Positions 19,839 through 31,705 of a stretch of DNA of 64,000 bases are shown in pieces. The stretch comes from Hygrocybe punicea (lineage: Eukaryota; Basidiomycota; Agaricomycetes; Agaricales; Hygrophoraceae). Position numbers and translations under genes: made by a program. The DNA lies in the NCBI GenBank assembly GCA_963556145.1, contig OY744463.1, forward strand, positions 4,216,001 through 4,280,000, written 5' to 3'. The notes under the pieces are model-generated. The model was given only the letters and a program-made list of their open reading frames with translations, ran no database searches and was not told where the DNA came from. Positions within the stretch are counted from its first letter, which is position 1, and each line of letters starts with the position of its first letter.

Positions 19839-22737
19839 ATGCCGAAGAGTTCCAATAAGCGACACAAGGCTGCAGACTTTTCGGTATACTGGAAAATTTC
19901 ATCCATACGGAATTTTTTTAATTATTCAGCATAGAAAGCGAAACTTAAACTCGGCACAGGGAAACTAGCACCTACTAATGCTGTAAATACCTCCTTCAAG
20001 GCTCGCTGTGAGTTCGTAACCTGTTTGGTGCAGCTAACAGGCATTTTTAACGCCTTACTATAGCTATCGCGTTGCCTACGCAGAGCATTACGGTTCCGAA
20101 GGATGAAGATGTCCCCACTACAAAGCGGAGACTGACCTTCGAAAACCTCATTGCGCATATTAAACATTACAGTGCGGGTACTCGTAGAGGCACGTTCTTC
20201 CTTATAATCGTGTCGGAATCTGGACTTACTCAAGAAGTAGACGCGATTTTGGGGTTACGAGAACTGTTTGAAGTTCACCCAGAATCGATTCACACGTCGT
20301 TAACTTCACTTCTCAATGCCTGCGTCCGAGTGATTGGAGATGAGGTAGTCAACGCAGCGCCTTGTTCTCAGCATTAAGCTGACGATTGTTATATCACCTT
20401 TGAGGATGCTAGCGTGCGGAAAAGTTTGTTGTCTTTTTTCGCTTGGCTCCTCCCCAGAATACCTCGAGTAAGAATGGTCTATACCTGTAACGTCGTACGT
20501 GATGCTGATAAGATCTACCTAGGGGATATTGATCCCTCATTCCTCGTCACTCCTTCTATTCACGACCTCGGCCCAGACCCACATTTTCCCTGAAATCCGC
20601 ATAGATTCCATCCGCTTCTTGGACCTCTTTCTGGAGCGATTTCCAGAAATTCTCGTGGCTGGTTGGACGGAAGAAGGTGGCGGCCATGGAGGTCGAATTT
20701 TGGAAGGTTACCTTGGGCTTCTGAATGCCCCGACCGATTTCAATGATGAAGGCAAGCCACCCCTGTTTTGATCAGACATCATCATCTCGCTCATGTAATT
20801 TTCATTAAGGCCCAAAGGCTACTTCGACTGGTATTGTGCTGTCTCTTTCCGTGTGTCCATATATCGACATATCTACGTCGTGTGCTGAAGCATATGTGTT
20901 ACAGTCCAAACTAATCATTCTCCAGTCACTCTCTACATTTCTCCGCAGCGCCCTCTCCCCCCACGTTGCCTTCTCAAATAATCATGGAAAAGATGTCTCA
21001 TCAGTCCCTACAAGCGCCTGGTACCTTGCTTCTTCATTCTCAAAGTCAGAGGCTTTCGGAACCTTCCACCAGATCCTTAACGCAGTCCCTCAGTCCTGCC
21101 GTCATTGCAAGGATGGGATTGACGTGGGGGACGATTTTACCCGGAAATATGAACTCGCAACAGAACCATTCGAGAGTCATTGGACCCTCCAGCAATTATC
21201 GGATGTGATCAACGTCAACGGAGGCCTTGCAAACAAAGCTGATGTCTGCGCAGTTGACATCTCCTTTGTAGTGGTGAGTGTTTCAACAATATGTGCTGCC
21301 ATTGCGTTCTGAGTGTAACACAGCGTCTGGCCCGTACAATGCATTCGACTCTGATATCGACCTTCCTCGATTGCGCTCCTGCTGCTTTCTCTCCCAGTGT
21401 GGCTCCCTCTGAAGCTGATTTGAAATTGGTCGTTGCGACAGGGCAGATAACACGGAGCCTTTACGGGGCGATTTTGAAAGCGCCAACATTGGTTGGTTTA
21501 TCGCCCTCGCCCTTAATTTGCTTGAACGAATACCTCTATAGGAGACTGGGCACTACGGCGCACTGTGCGAGAATCTCAAGTCAATACTTGTACACATGGC
21601 AGCCTACTTTCCCTTTCGACCCTGGGGGAACCGCGATATCAAGGTTTGTTTTACCGAGTCACATTACCGCACTCGAGGTTGATACCTATCATCTGTAGAC
21701 AGAAGATGCCTTCAATGATTTAAATATCATATTCTGCGAGCTCACCTCATTGCTTGTACTTTCGTCCGAAACCCATTTTAGCACAGGCTTCAGAAAACCC
21801 CGTCAAGTGAACAGGAGCATACACCATTCCAAGGCAGTGTCCTTTTCCGCACAAACTGAGTGTGTCAGCGAATACGTTATTCAACTCCTCAGAGGCGAAT
21901 TTGCGCCGTCATTTCAACTTGGTCGCCCTCTCTCACTGGCGGGATACATCGCGTTACTGCCTACAATTTGGTCCTTACTGAATAATCCAAGTACGAGCCA
22001 ACCTCATCTGTCCAGTAATGTTCTGCAGGCTGTGGTCGAGCACGCCATCAAGTCGTCCTCCAAATCTGCCATTAAAAAATCAACAATCGAGTTCGTGGCC
22101 CGTATTATTCTGGTGAGAAAGTTCCTTTTTATGCACATTTCAATTTTTCTAAAGTTGGTGGTGGGGTAGCTGGAGACGGAACGGGCGTATCATGGAACAT
22201 TCAAAGTGGCAAGAAATGGCAAGGAGATTGCCATGTTGGAGGAATGGATAAGCCATCTGCCCAAGACTCTATGGGAGCTCGGATCGAGCAATATGATCTG
22301 CACCGAGGCAAGTTCTTCATTCGCATGGAGCCATCCGAGCCGAACCTGATGTCGGAAGAACTTTTCCCCAAAAAAGACGATCCTTCGTTTCCTTCTGCGG
22401 TTTTTTCAACGCAGGTCATGCCTGGTAAACCAAGAGGTGCGTTCTGGTCTGCGGCGTTTGCAGTTATTGATAAAACGTTGTGCTTGGCTGGCAGGTCATC
22501 AGATCGGTGCGATCACGGCTAGTACCTTACTTTAGCGTCACACATGTTGTGCGGGGACAACTCCTTGGTCCCTACACCAAGTTGCCGGACTCAGGTGTTC
22601 GCAGACTGGCTCTCGATGTGGTGACCACGCTCACTACCTCGGTTGTTGGCCAAAATGATGGGTTGGCAGCCGCGGTGGAGCAGGCAGTTGCCGATACGGA
22701 GGAGCGAAGCTATTGGGCATATCTAAGCTCAGTTTGA
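19839..22737 (+). CDS. IPI1: IPI1 / TEX10-like ribosome biogenesis protein
   Basis: Spliced plus-strand gene. The N-terminus M-P-K-S-S-N-K-R-H-K-A-A-D-F and the later KLKLGTGKLAP segment are typical of Ipi1/TEX10, followed by T-T-K-R-R-L-T and G-L-R-E-L-F-E in the first HEAT-like repeats, then P-H-S-S-S-L-L-L-F-T-T-S-A-Q and F-L-D-L-F-L-E-R-F-P. In yeast, Ipi1 acts with Rix1 and Ipi3 on pre-60S particles in the nucleolus and nucleoplasm, aiding ITS2 processing and maturation. About 8-10 short introns are implied by frame changes (for example 19893-19934 and 20187-20240). No nonsense codon was seen in the deduced exons. The promoter is squeezed against the Tc1-type element. Ends 370 bp from the convergent DPBB gene. 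Confidence 0.85.
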
Positions 22738-23107
22738 GTGCCGCATGACTATACGGATGCAGAAATTTTATTCACTTTTACTTGCTACGCCACCATGTAA
22801 AAACTGATTATCATAAAGTTTCCTGTATCTTCTTCACTAGGAAGAATTCTACCTTGGTACAATCCATACATCATGGCCTGCATATCAAAACATTACAGAA
22901 CTTATCGCCAACCTGAAGCGATTTGAGCTAGCTCGATAAGAACGACAGATATCAGGGGGGGGATTTCCTACAAGCTCTTCGCCCGCTCGGCTAGCAAGCG
23001 ATACAGAAGAGGGCGCGCCTGGCGCTAGGATCCAACTAAATAAAAGAATGTGGGATATGATATAAATAAATACCGAGAGAAAAGAGTGGGTAAGTGGCCG
23101 AAACGAT
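22738..23107. other. intergenic region between IPI1 and the DPBB gene
   Basis: The two genes converge here; I see nothing beyond AT-rich 3' untranslated sequence and a short G run. Confidence 0.5.
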
Positions 23108-23995
23108 CTACATCCACGTCCACGTCATTCCATGGATGCGACCGACGGAGGGGTCCGCGAGCCTCATGAATGCATTCGGGGAAAAGTCAAGGGAGGTGGT
23201 ATTGCACCCTGTACAGCGGTCGACTACAGTGACGGTCACAGTGTTGCCTTGGTCTAGGAACAGCTGACTCTTGACTATCCAGTTGACGACACAGCGTGGA
23301 TAAACTCACAAGTAGCGGCGATCTTGCGACCGCATACGGGGTTTGTGTTGGGGTTGCCGCGGTCATATCCACTGAAGAGGACAAGGATGAATACGAGAGT
23401 GTCGAAGGATAGGTAGCCGTTACGTACGGATATGTATCGTACAACAATTGGGACACTGCACAGATGTTATCATTGTCGTTGCTCGTGATGCCACAAGAAC
23501 CCAAGCCAGTGGCATAGAACGTGCCTGGAATACGAGAAAGGGTGTTAGGCGATGCAAGGATCAAGAAGAGGTTTGATACGAGCCATCGCCGGTCTGAGTT
23601 CCCTCCATGTAACTGGGCTGGTCGTTGGGAGGGTTTGTGGGAGCTGGGGGAGCGGGAGGAGGATTCGTATGCTGCTTGTGGGTGGTGGATGGGGGAGGGC
23701 TGGTGGATGATGTTGGTTCCGAGCCGGGATTCACAACGGGGGGTGTAGTTGTTTTAGAAGCAGTGGACGACGACTGAGAGCCAAGTGCAGAGGTGGGTGG
23801 TTTGCGGGGCTTGCACCGCTTGCTGAGGGACCTCTTGTGAAAGACTGGTTGGGTTGAGTTATGCGGGAGGATGTCCGGTGCTGCGACGCGTGCTGCGACG
23901 GAACGATGACGGCGGGGGAGGTAGGCGTGAGGGGTGGCGAGGGAGGTAGCGGAAAGAACTAGAGACAAAAGAAGGATGGAGTTTGAGAATAACAT
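23108..23995 (-). CDS. secreted DPBB / expansin-like (RlpA-type) protein
   Basis: The first 20 residues (M-L-F-S-N-S-I-L-L-L-S-L-V-L) are a clear signal peptide. A basic region (K-R-C-K-P-R-K) and a long Ser/Thr/Pro-rich linker follow. The C-terminal double-psi beta-barrel starts G-T-F-Y-A-T-G-L-G-S-C-G, with N-D-N-D and A-V-S, then N-P-N-T-N-P-V-C-G and V-V-D-R-C-T-G-C, and ends G-M-T-W-T-W. This is the fungal expansin-like layout, secreted and thought to act on the cell wall or as a protease inhibitor; catalysis is not established for the family. Three introns are inferred (about 23528-23563, 23364-23440, 23256-23310). Start chosen for the signal peptide. Confidence 0.85.
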
Positions 23996-24235
23996 GTTGG
24001 GGGGCGGGGGGGGAGGAGGGGGAGGAGGGGGAGGGGATGTCGACTGTTGGCAAAGGATTGCGGGAGGACTTTATATGAAGTTTGGAAAAATAAAATAAAA
24101 AGAAATAAAAGAGTGAGCAGAGAGTCACACGGGTCACAACATTGTTGTCGTCACGCGCCGCTCATTAGGGTGCCAACGTTCACTCTCCTACCCCCACGTT
24201 GATTGCTGCAGATCACGGAAATTATGCAATGGCAT

Positions 24236-25612
24236 TCAGTTCCCAGGACTCCCCTTGGCTGCATACATCTTCACCAATCCAGTACTCGCAGTCCCTTCCA
24301 AGCTTTTCGCGTATGCATCAATCTGTCCAAGCAAAAGCATGCTCTCCAGTCTGCTGGGATCTGGCGGAATCTTAAACAACCTATTCACATCCTCCTCTGG
24401 GAGCGGTGCGAGCCCTTGCGCTACACGCGCCTCGTTCTCCTCCTTGCGCTTCGCCACGTAGTTGTCTGCCCGAGCCTTTTCTCGCGCGATCTGTCGCGAC
24501 AGATACGCAAGGTTCCCTTCTTCTGTTCGGTGGTGTTCTATCGCGTCGATAATCTGCTCTAGGTGCCGTGTAATACCCGACGTACCCAGGTCAAGCGTCG
24601 AAAACGATGGTGGCAGTGCAGAGCTTGTGGCTGAATCCGATCTAACATCTGGTAAATGGGAAATGGCCGGTTCCGTAAGCACCCCGAGGAACGAGGTCAG
24701 TAACGGATTCGTTCGGATTTTGAGAGGCACTTCCTCTAATATGCATGAAAATGTGAGCCGGTGGCTTATAAGGCTACAAAGAGACCGCTTTCAGCATTGG
24801 GCTTTCAGACTGTTTCAATTCTACATCACCTTGCAGTGCTAAAGTTAGTCTTCCTGTATGCATCCAGGAAGGCACTCGTCAGCCGAAAGGCACGGAAGGA
24901 TGCATTTCCCCGCGCTGTCTGCGACAGATCTTTTTAAGGTTTTGTGCGTATAAGCAACGCGGACTTGAGCAAAGAACCCAGGAAGACAAACCATGAACAA
25001 TCACGATCCCGCCGTGCCGTAGCTTCTCCTGATGGATGGTCTGAGTGTCCACCAATGTTTGATTGAAGAACGCTCCGAGGGTCGTTGCTTGGTAAAATCC
25101 CACCACACTGTCATCCGCCTGGACCTCTTTCAGGGAACGCAACATGGATGTTTGATACCGCGCTAATGAGGTGCTGCCGTAAATAGACATCATGAAGGCG
25201 TATTGGACAAGTCATCTCACCAATGGATTTCGTCGCTTTGTCGTCTTCTTCGCCAGCACTGTGTGGCAGCGGAAACGAGTTGGAAATTTCCAGCGTACCA
25301 TCTAGATCGAGACCCAAGAGAAGCCCATGCGCTACCGTTGACGACGCATCACGACCATGTTTAACAATTTTGGTCACAACCTAAGAGACGCCGCAGGGTA
25401 ACCAATTAAATAGAATAAAATATAGCATATTTCCAGCAATAATTCACCAGGCCGTCGAGCTGAACACACGTCAAAGGAATTTCAGCCTCAATGTCGATCA
25501 CCTTGGACATGGACGCAGGGATGGCTTCATAAGTGGGAGCTGCTGGTGCGGGAGTGGTTTGGGGTGCAGGAAGGGAGGCCGCAAGGGCCGCTGCCATGGA
25601 GGTCGCTGCCAT
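24236..25612 (-). CDS. eIF3h: eukaryotic translation initiation factor 3 subunit H
   Basis: Spliced minus-strand gene. The Ala/Pro-rich start is followed by the MPN domain: V-Q-L-D-G-L-V, then K-I-V-K-H-G, H-G-L-L-L-G-L, and V-G-F-Y-Q-A-T-T-L-G with no JAMM metal-binding His-x-His, as expected for the inactive MPN of eIF3h. The tail contains F-L-D-A-Y-R-K-T-N-F and E-E-V-P-L-K-I-R-T-N-P-L, plus a Lys/Glu-rich helical end. It belongs to the cytoplasmic eIF3 complex that loads mRNA on the 40S subunit. Introns are about 25387-25450, 25190-25222, 24931-24990 and 24777-24840. The start ATG is 153 bp from the divergent zinc transporter, so the promoter is probably shared. Confidence 0.87.
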
Positions 25613-25765
25613 TTTGTTGGAAAAAAAAAACTTGAACGAAAAAGCAAAACCTTTCATCTCCCAAGGTCCCCGCCAAACAAGTATAAATGTCCATAAATAT
25701 TATGAACGAACCAGTTCAGATTACATAAGCATGGCACTGTGGTCGTAACTTGACAAGCTTCCAAT

Positions 25766-27487
25766 ATGACAATGTCTCGTTCAGCAAGAATTACCCTTTT
25801 ACTGGTCATCGACATCGTCTTTTTCTTCGTTGAACTCGTCGTTGGTCGGCCACGTTTCGTCCATTAAGCTCCCGCGTTATCTAATGATAAGCACAGGCTA
25901 CGCCGTTGGCTCCTTGGCGCTTGTCGCGGACAGTTTTCATATGTTGAAGTGAGCTTACCAAGTATTCAAAAACAAGACCGCGTATTTATCACGGCGTTGG
26001 GCAGCGATGTCATGAGTTTGATTGTAGCACTTCTTGCCATAAAGGTCGCCACGATCTTCTTTGTCTTTATTGACTGACTTGCGGACCCTAATTCCAGTTG
26101 ACTGCTCAAAATGCTACGGACTCGCGGTATACCTATGGTTGGCACAGGGCCGAAATCCTTGCCGCCCTCATTAATGGCGTGTTCCTCCTCGCCCTTTGCT
26201 TCTCCATATCTCTCGAGGCCATCGAACGTTTCTTCAGTACTCCAGGCATGTTCAATCTCTGGAGATTGATTAAAGTGTTAACCCTTCGTGTTCCTCCAGA
26301 GATTAAAAATCCCCGTCTCGTAGTAATAGTCGGGTCTTTTGGACTGGCGTCTAACATTGTCGGACTATTCCTATTCCATGGTTTGTTGCATTATCTTTCT
26401 GGTCACCCTGTCATTACCGTTGTTATAGAGCATAGTCATGGCCACTCTCATGATGGGAGTTCTTCCAAAGTAGCGAGCATCGCACCTAGTCCCAGACGAG
26501 CAGCTGGCGACGTCAGGCTTGATCAAGGCAGCCATCTTCGATCCGGCGGTGGTCGTTCCCGTTCCGCCTCCTATTCATCCCTGTATGGCCACCCTGCAGC
26601 GACACGCGCCTCCCTTGTCCAAGTCGCCAATAACATGGCATCACATGCCCGATCAACATCCCCGATGTCTCGGAGACGAAACCATATTGTGCACCCTTCC
26701 GAAACCACTGCAGACTCTAGCGAGAACCCAAGCGAACAAACACCACTTCTTTCACAACCGGGTGAACTCGCAACGCCGCCCGGCCACGCGCATGCTAGCC
26801 CGTCCAACAAGGGTCACGGCAGACACACCCACCCCGGATCAATGAATATGCGGGCCCTTATGCTTCACGTTTTTGGCGATGCTCTTGGGAATCTTGGTGT
26901 CATTGCCACAGGCTTGGTCATCTGGCTCACTGAATGGAAGTTCAAGTACTATTTCGATCCTATAATCAGTCTTGTAATCACTGTCATTATATTCTCTTCC
27001 GCGTTACCTCTTGGTGAGCTTCTGCAAATTGATGCTATATCGGTCAACTTACCATTTATGGCAGTCCGTAGTGCATCATTTATCCTCCTCCAGGGCGTTC
27101 CTGCCAATGTCTCCATTGAAGAAGTCAGAACCTCCATCTTAGCTGTCGATGGTGTTCTTTCTCTCCATGAATTGCACATCTGGCAGCTCTCCGAAACCAA
27201 AATCGTGGCATCTGTTCACGTGACCGCCTCCCGTGACCACGACTTCATGTTTGTTGCCTCGAAAATTCGGAACGCTCTTCACGATCAGGGCATTCATTCT
27301 AGTACCATACAACCAGAGTATCACTGTCCACAGAATGCGCCTCCTGACGAACTTATAAAGGTTATTGTATCATTCTGTCTTTACGTTTGTGGCTAACCGT
27401 ATTGCCCAACAGAATTCGTCTTGTCTCATTCTGTGCCCACCTGATCAGGGCTGTGACCCATCCGAGAATGCTTGTTGTCGTGCGTAG
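25766..27487 (+). CDS. ZRC1: vacuolar/ER zinc transporter, cation diffusion facilitator family (ZRC1/COT1-like)
   Basis: Six membrane segments are recognisable. TM2 has the metal-site H-M-L-N-D and TM5 the matching H-V-F-G-D, giving the two HxxxD pairs that bind zinc in Zn/H+ antiporters. A long Ser/His-rich loop (H-S-H-G-H-S-H-D, then about 150 residues) lies between TM4 and TM5, as in Zrc1. The cytosolic C-terminal domain has G-V-L-S-L-H-E-L-H-I-W-Q-L. It should move Zn2+ out of the cytosol into the vacuole. Introns are near 25846-25885, 25949-26005, 26039-26097, 26247-26300, 26380-26428, 27015-27060 and 27361-27411. The last exon adds a short Cys-rich tail. Confidence 0.9.
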
Positions 27488-27595
27488 TCCACCAATTTGA
27501 AATCTGACTTCCGTAACTTCCCATGACTGTAGCCCCGCCTTCAACAGATGTTTAGAATTTCCAGTAATATACGGTGTATGCTGAACGGTGAACCA

Positions 27596-30500
27596 TTACA
27601 TTCCTAATTCACTCACGAATGTTGGGAAATTTGCTACGAAAGACGGTGAGGAGGTCAAACGTTGCACAACGGCTTCGCAGGTAGGACTGCGATTACGCAA
27701 TGCCACCGCGAATCTACGTGTCATAGCTGCGGTTGACTGACCCAGAACATGACGCGTTTCGCCGGTGATCGAATGTAAAGCCCACTCCAAATGAAGCGAA
27801 GCAGTGAGCACAGATGATATGACAATGACGAGCAATTCGATGTTCATCGTTTGTTCTGGCGGTTTTTGACGGTCGATTGCATGAATCAGCGATGGAAGCA
27901 CGATATGCAGAAATACAGGTAGGAGAGGTGGACTTGATAACCGTGGTATCGTCAAGGCGAAAGTCGCTATACGTCGGCACGTTTCCATTTCGCCCTGGCT
28001 TGCGGCAGCGCTGAGTTCCGACCAGAGCAGAAGGAGAAATTCGGCTGATGACGAGAGAAGCGTACAATAGCCAACATCCAACGAAACTGCATTTGCCGCA
28101 CGCGCCGAAGCCAGTGAATCTCGGATAGCAATCCGGGGTTGATCCATCCAGGTCGTGGGTAGAACCGTGGGATGCAATTCTTATGGGTTCGAGTTAGTTC
28201 ACAAATAAATTTTGGATTACAACTAGACCACAAACCGCCATTAATCCCGAGAGCCCGTACTGTTGCCTGACGGATAGACACGTCAAAGTGGACGGTGTCT
28301 TGTCCTCCTCGATCATTGAGCAGTTTCAGAATGGAGGGACTACAGAGACACAGAACTGGGCGAGGACATTCGGGAGACAAAAGGAGCGTCTGCAGAATAT
28401 CCATATGAATCGGCGCAGAAAAGCTGTCAAACAAATTAGCAATATAACATAGACATCAGAAAAAGTAAGAACCTTCTCTTCTCAATATCTTTGAGAAGAG
28501 CCCGCACTACACCTACTAGCGTCCAGTTGAGAAGACTTGAAGTGAAATAAGCCACTCCATTGGTCAGAACATCGAATGTGATCTTGTTTTCTGAATACGC
28601 CAGAATGGCATGCGAGAAAAGGGTCGCAGAGATTCGTAAAAGAGTTCTCGGAGGTGTTGATCTAGCAATCTGTGAGATGCTGAGTCGGGGTCCACGAAGA
28701 AGTCAGAATACCTAAAAATAGTGTCTTCTATTCCATCACTATTGTGGTCGAAGAGCGCTTTGAACCAGATGCTGAAAGCAGCCGCATCCTCTCCCGAAAG
28801 ATCTTCAACAGAGTGAACCACGGTGGTCGACCGAAGAAACCCTGTCGAAAGACATTTATCTCCAACAGTGAAAAAATCTTGGGTTAGCTGGTAATAATCG
28901 CAGGTTAATGTCGTTACATGTCGACGATTTAAAGGACTTGCATGGTAACGCGATAGGGTTGATTGCAAGAACAGAACCACATCCCCGAGATGGCTGACGG
29001 CCGTCTGTGGGTCCCCTTTTGTAGAACCTATTAGCAAGAACCAATGAACCTAGCTGCTGCTGCTTGCCAACTGTCTCGCATTCATATTCGTCCAAGAAAG
29101 TAAGTGCGTAGAAAATCAGATCAGATATCTTGATGTGCAAGGATACGATGTCTAGTGCAGCATCGTTCAAGTAGAGTAATTTGCATAGATGATGAAATGA
29201 TTCCAAATCAAGGCTGCTTGTCAAGATGCCAAAACGCTGCCCTTGTAATCTCAGCATTAGACGGTAGATTCAGAGCAACTCTCTAACCTTTCGCAGGACT
29301 TGAGCGAAATCGGCATGGCTTCCCGGATCCCCTAGAACTCGTTCCATCAGACTATAAACATTTTCAACGTTTGTATCCAGTGTCAATTTTGAGTCTATAT
29401 ATGACTCCACGAGGTCGCCGATCAATTAAAAGGCAATATATTAAAAGAGGACTCACCTCCAGATCACATCCTGCTTCGAGCGCCTCGGATTGTAGTCGCA
29501 CTGCATCATCGTTTGATATCATGGGATCCATGGCAATTGCAAATGTTCTATCAATGAGCCCAGTAGCAAGGAATTGCTGAAGAATGCCCCGAGTGAAAAG
29601 GCGAGGACTGGCGACCAGTGAGTTCCACGAAACCTGACATGATTGCTCAAGCACTCACTCCTCAACATGCTCGTAGCCCTGCGGACTTGCCGGCTGAGAC
29701 AGTACACGATTGCACTGCGATACGAGATCAGAACGTCGTAGAACAGAAGATAAGGCCATTTGCATAGCCGCTCGCTAAGCTTGGCATCAATAAATATTAA
29801 AATCGTTCAGAAATGAACGTACCCAATCTGCTTCATTCGCATTCTCTGTTTTCAAAGCTTTTTCGAACGTTACTAGGAGGCGAGGAAGCTATATATTTTA
29901 ATCGGGATGATCATTAGTTGTCAATATGAACATACAGAATAGGTCGAATCGCACACGACCGATGATGAAAGCTCTCCAAAGCGAGACAGAACCACCTCCT
30001 CGGCCAGATGAAGATTGCGAGAGACACATAAACGCCGACAAGAGAAGTTGAGTATAAAATACCGTAGGTGCCCAAGAAGTACATCGTAATGTTCCCAGAA
30101 GTAACACAACCGGATCTGAACCGCTTCCTGAACCAAACGCCATTGCTCTGTAGCGGACCTAGAATATGATGAATTTCAAACAGCTGACAATAAATTTAAC
30201 CCACCAGGTGGTGCAAGATAAGACTCAAGGTAACAATATCAGCGTCCGAACCAGGGCCCAAAAAGTCGCCTTTGCCAAGAGCCAACTGAATGTTTTGCAT
30301 CAATTGGGCTTCCCTAGCAACTTTGGCATCATCTCCAATCAGAAGGCTAAGTGATACCACAAAAGTCTGCAAAACTTGTCGGACGTCATCCGAGAGAGGA
30401 TTGACGGTTTGAAGGATATCATTAGCATCTGAAAAATATGCTATTGCTTGCGCCGTGGACACTAATGGACATAATCAACATAGGAGAATGATTCTGGGTG

Positions 30501-31149
30501 GCAGTCGGCTTGCCTTGAGACATATCCGTGACGCATGAGAGTAAAAGAATGATCAGTTCGGACGCAGAAGTAGTGAGCTGGTGGAAATGTGACATGGGAA
30601 GCGAATGGGCCGTCCGTAGCAGGGCTAGAGCATCTTGTATAGTCCTAAGTACCACTATTGGTGATTCGGTATAAGAGACAACGGAGCCAATCGGAGGTAA
30701 TCCGGATGAATAGTGTGCGTCAAGTGCCACTCTGCAAAGCATGTCAAGGGTGGCAGGTGTGTGTAACTCCGGTGAACGAGCAGCTTGCAGTAGCGTTGCC
30801 ACAAAAACTGGCAAGGAAATCAGACCATCTTGGATGGCGTACTTGAAATAGTCCTGCAGATCGGGGTCTCCAGGGTAGGAGCGATATAATACAAGAACCG
30901 AGTCTATACCCGTGGTTACTGATTAAAATGGAGAAAAAGGCTGAACACTAACTGCTCAGAGACCTCTCAATGTCGCTCAAGTCTTGCACAGCCGCTGTTG
31001 TGTGATCTTTGGATAGATATAACTTGCAGAAGCCTATCCACTACAAATAGAACATGTCAACGATTCCTCGAAATATGAATCCCCCCACTGACTTTGGTAG
31101 CAGGAATACCACCCTGAAAGCAATTTCGCGTAAGGTCAGGTAGCGACAT
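27596..31149 (-). CDS. MED5: probable Mediator complex subunit 5 (Med5/Nut1)
   Basis: A long multi-exon minus-strand gene of about 1000 codons with no simple motif; the product is alpha-helical and Leu-rich. Segments such as L-P-V-F-V-A-T-L-L-Q-A-A-R and A-T-L-D-M-L-C-R-V-A-L-D, near the N-terminal third, and A-V-V-Q-R-L-T-S-S-P-S-F-V-A near the end match what I remember of basidiomycete Med5. Med5 is a tail-module subunit of nuclear Mediator linking activators to RNA polymerase II. Start: the ATG at 31149 (M-S-L-P-D-L-T-R). The assignment rests on recall of family sequence; another HEAT-like protein is the alternative. The nested transposon stack begins 56 bp upstream of this start. Confidence 0.6.
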
Positions 31150-31204
31150 ACACAGGAGACGGACGAGGATTTTGTGATCAAATATTATGCAAATATCCAG
31201 TCAT

Positions 31205-31460
31205 ATTTTACAGCTGTTTGCAGCAAGCTTGACACTAACTCAAATTTTTTGAAGTTTAGAAAAATAAAAGTAATTCAGCTAGCATGGATTGAGATGGTTA
31301 TAGAGGGAAATTTGTACTATTTCTAAAGGGCTATCTACTCCTGTAATTATATTGGGACAATGTTTAGTGTATGGTGAGTTGTGGATGAAATAGAAGGTAA
31401 ACCAGTATTTTTTTACAATCCAAAATGATATTGTCAATTGTCAAATTATGGCATCAAATG
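31205..31460 (+). repeat. left TIR of the outer shell
   Basis: Inverted match to 44071-44316, with a few substitutions and small indels. Begins TTTTACAGC, 56 bp from the MED5 start codon. Confidence 0.85.
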
Positions 31461-31471
31461 GGGCAAATGCA

Positions 31472-31674
31472 TAGAGTAGACCAAATGGTCACGGTTCATT
31501 TACATCAACAGGTTGGACTTTCCTGTCATGTATTATGGATGTAGGGTTATACCAGATCGGAATGCCAGCAATTATCCTTGTAATCATGTCGAGTAGTCCA
31601 TCATTGTCTCTGATGTTGGCATATATATATACAGGACAAAAAGGCATACGGTGTATTTCCGCGATAGTACAACA
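31472..31674 (+). repeat. left TIR of the integrase/alpha-kinase element
   Basis: About 200 bases inverted relative to 37155-37355, with scattered single changes and a 2-base difference in a (TA)n run. Confidence 0.9.
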
Positions 31675-31705
31675 CATATAATGACATATACATACATACT
31701 CCGAG

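Noticed and set aside
22201..22419. Minus-strand ORF within IPI1
   Set aside because: Shadow of IPI1 coding sequence.
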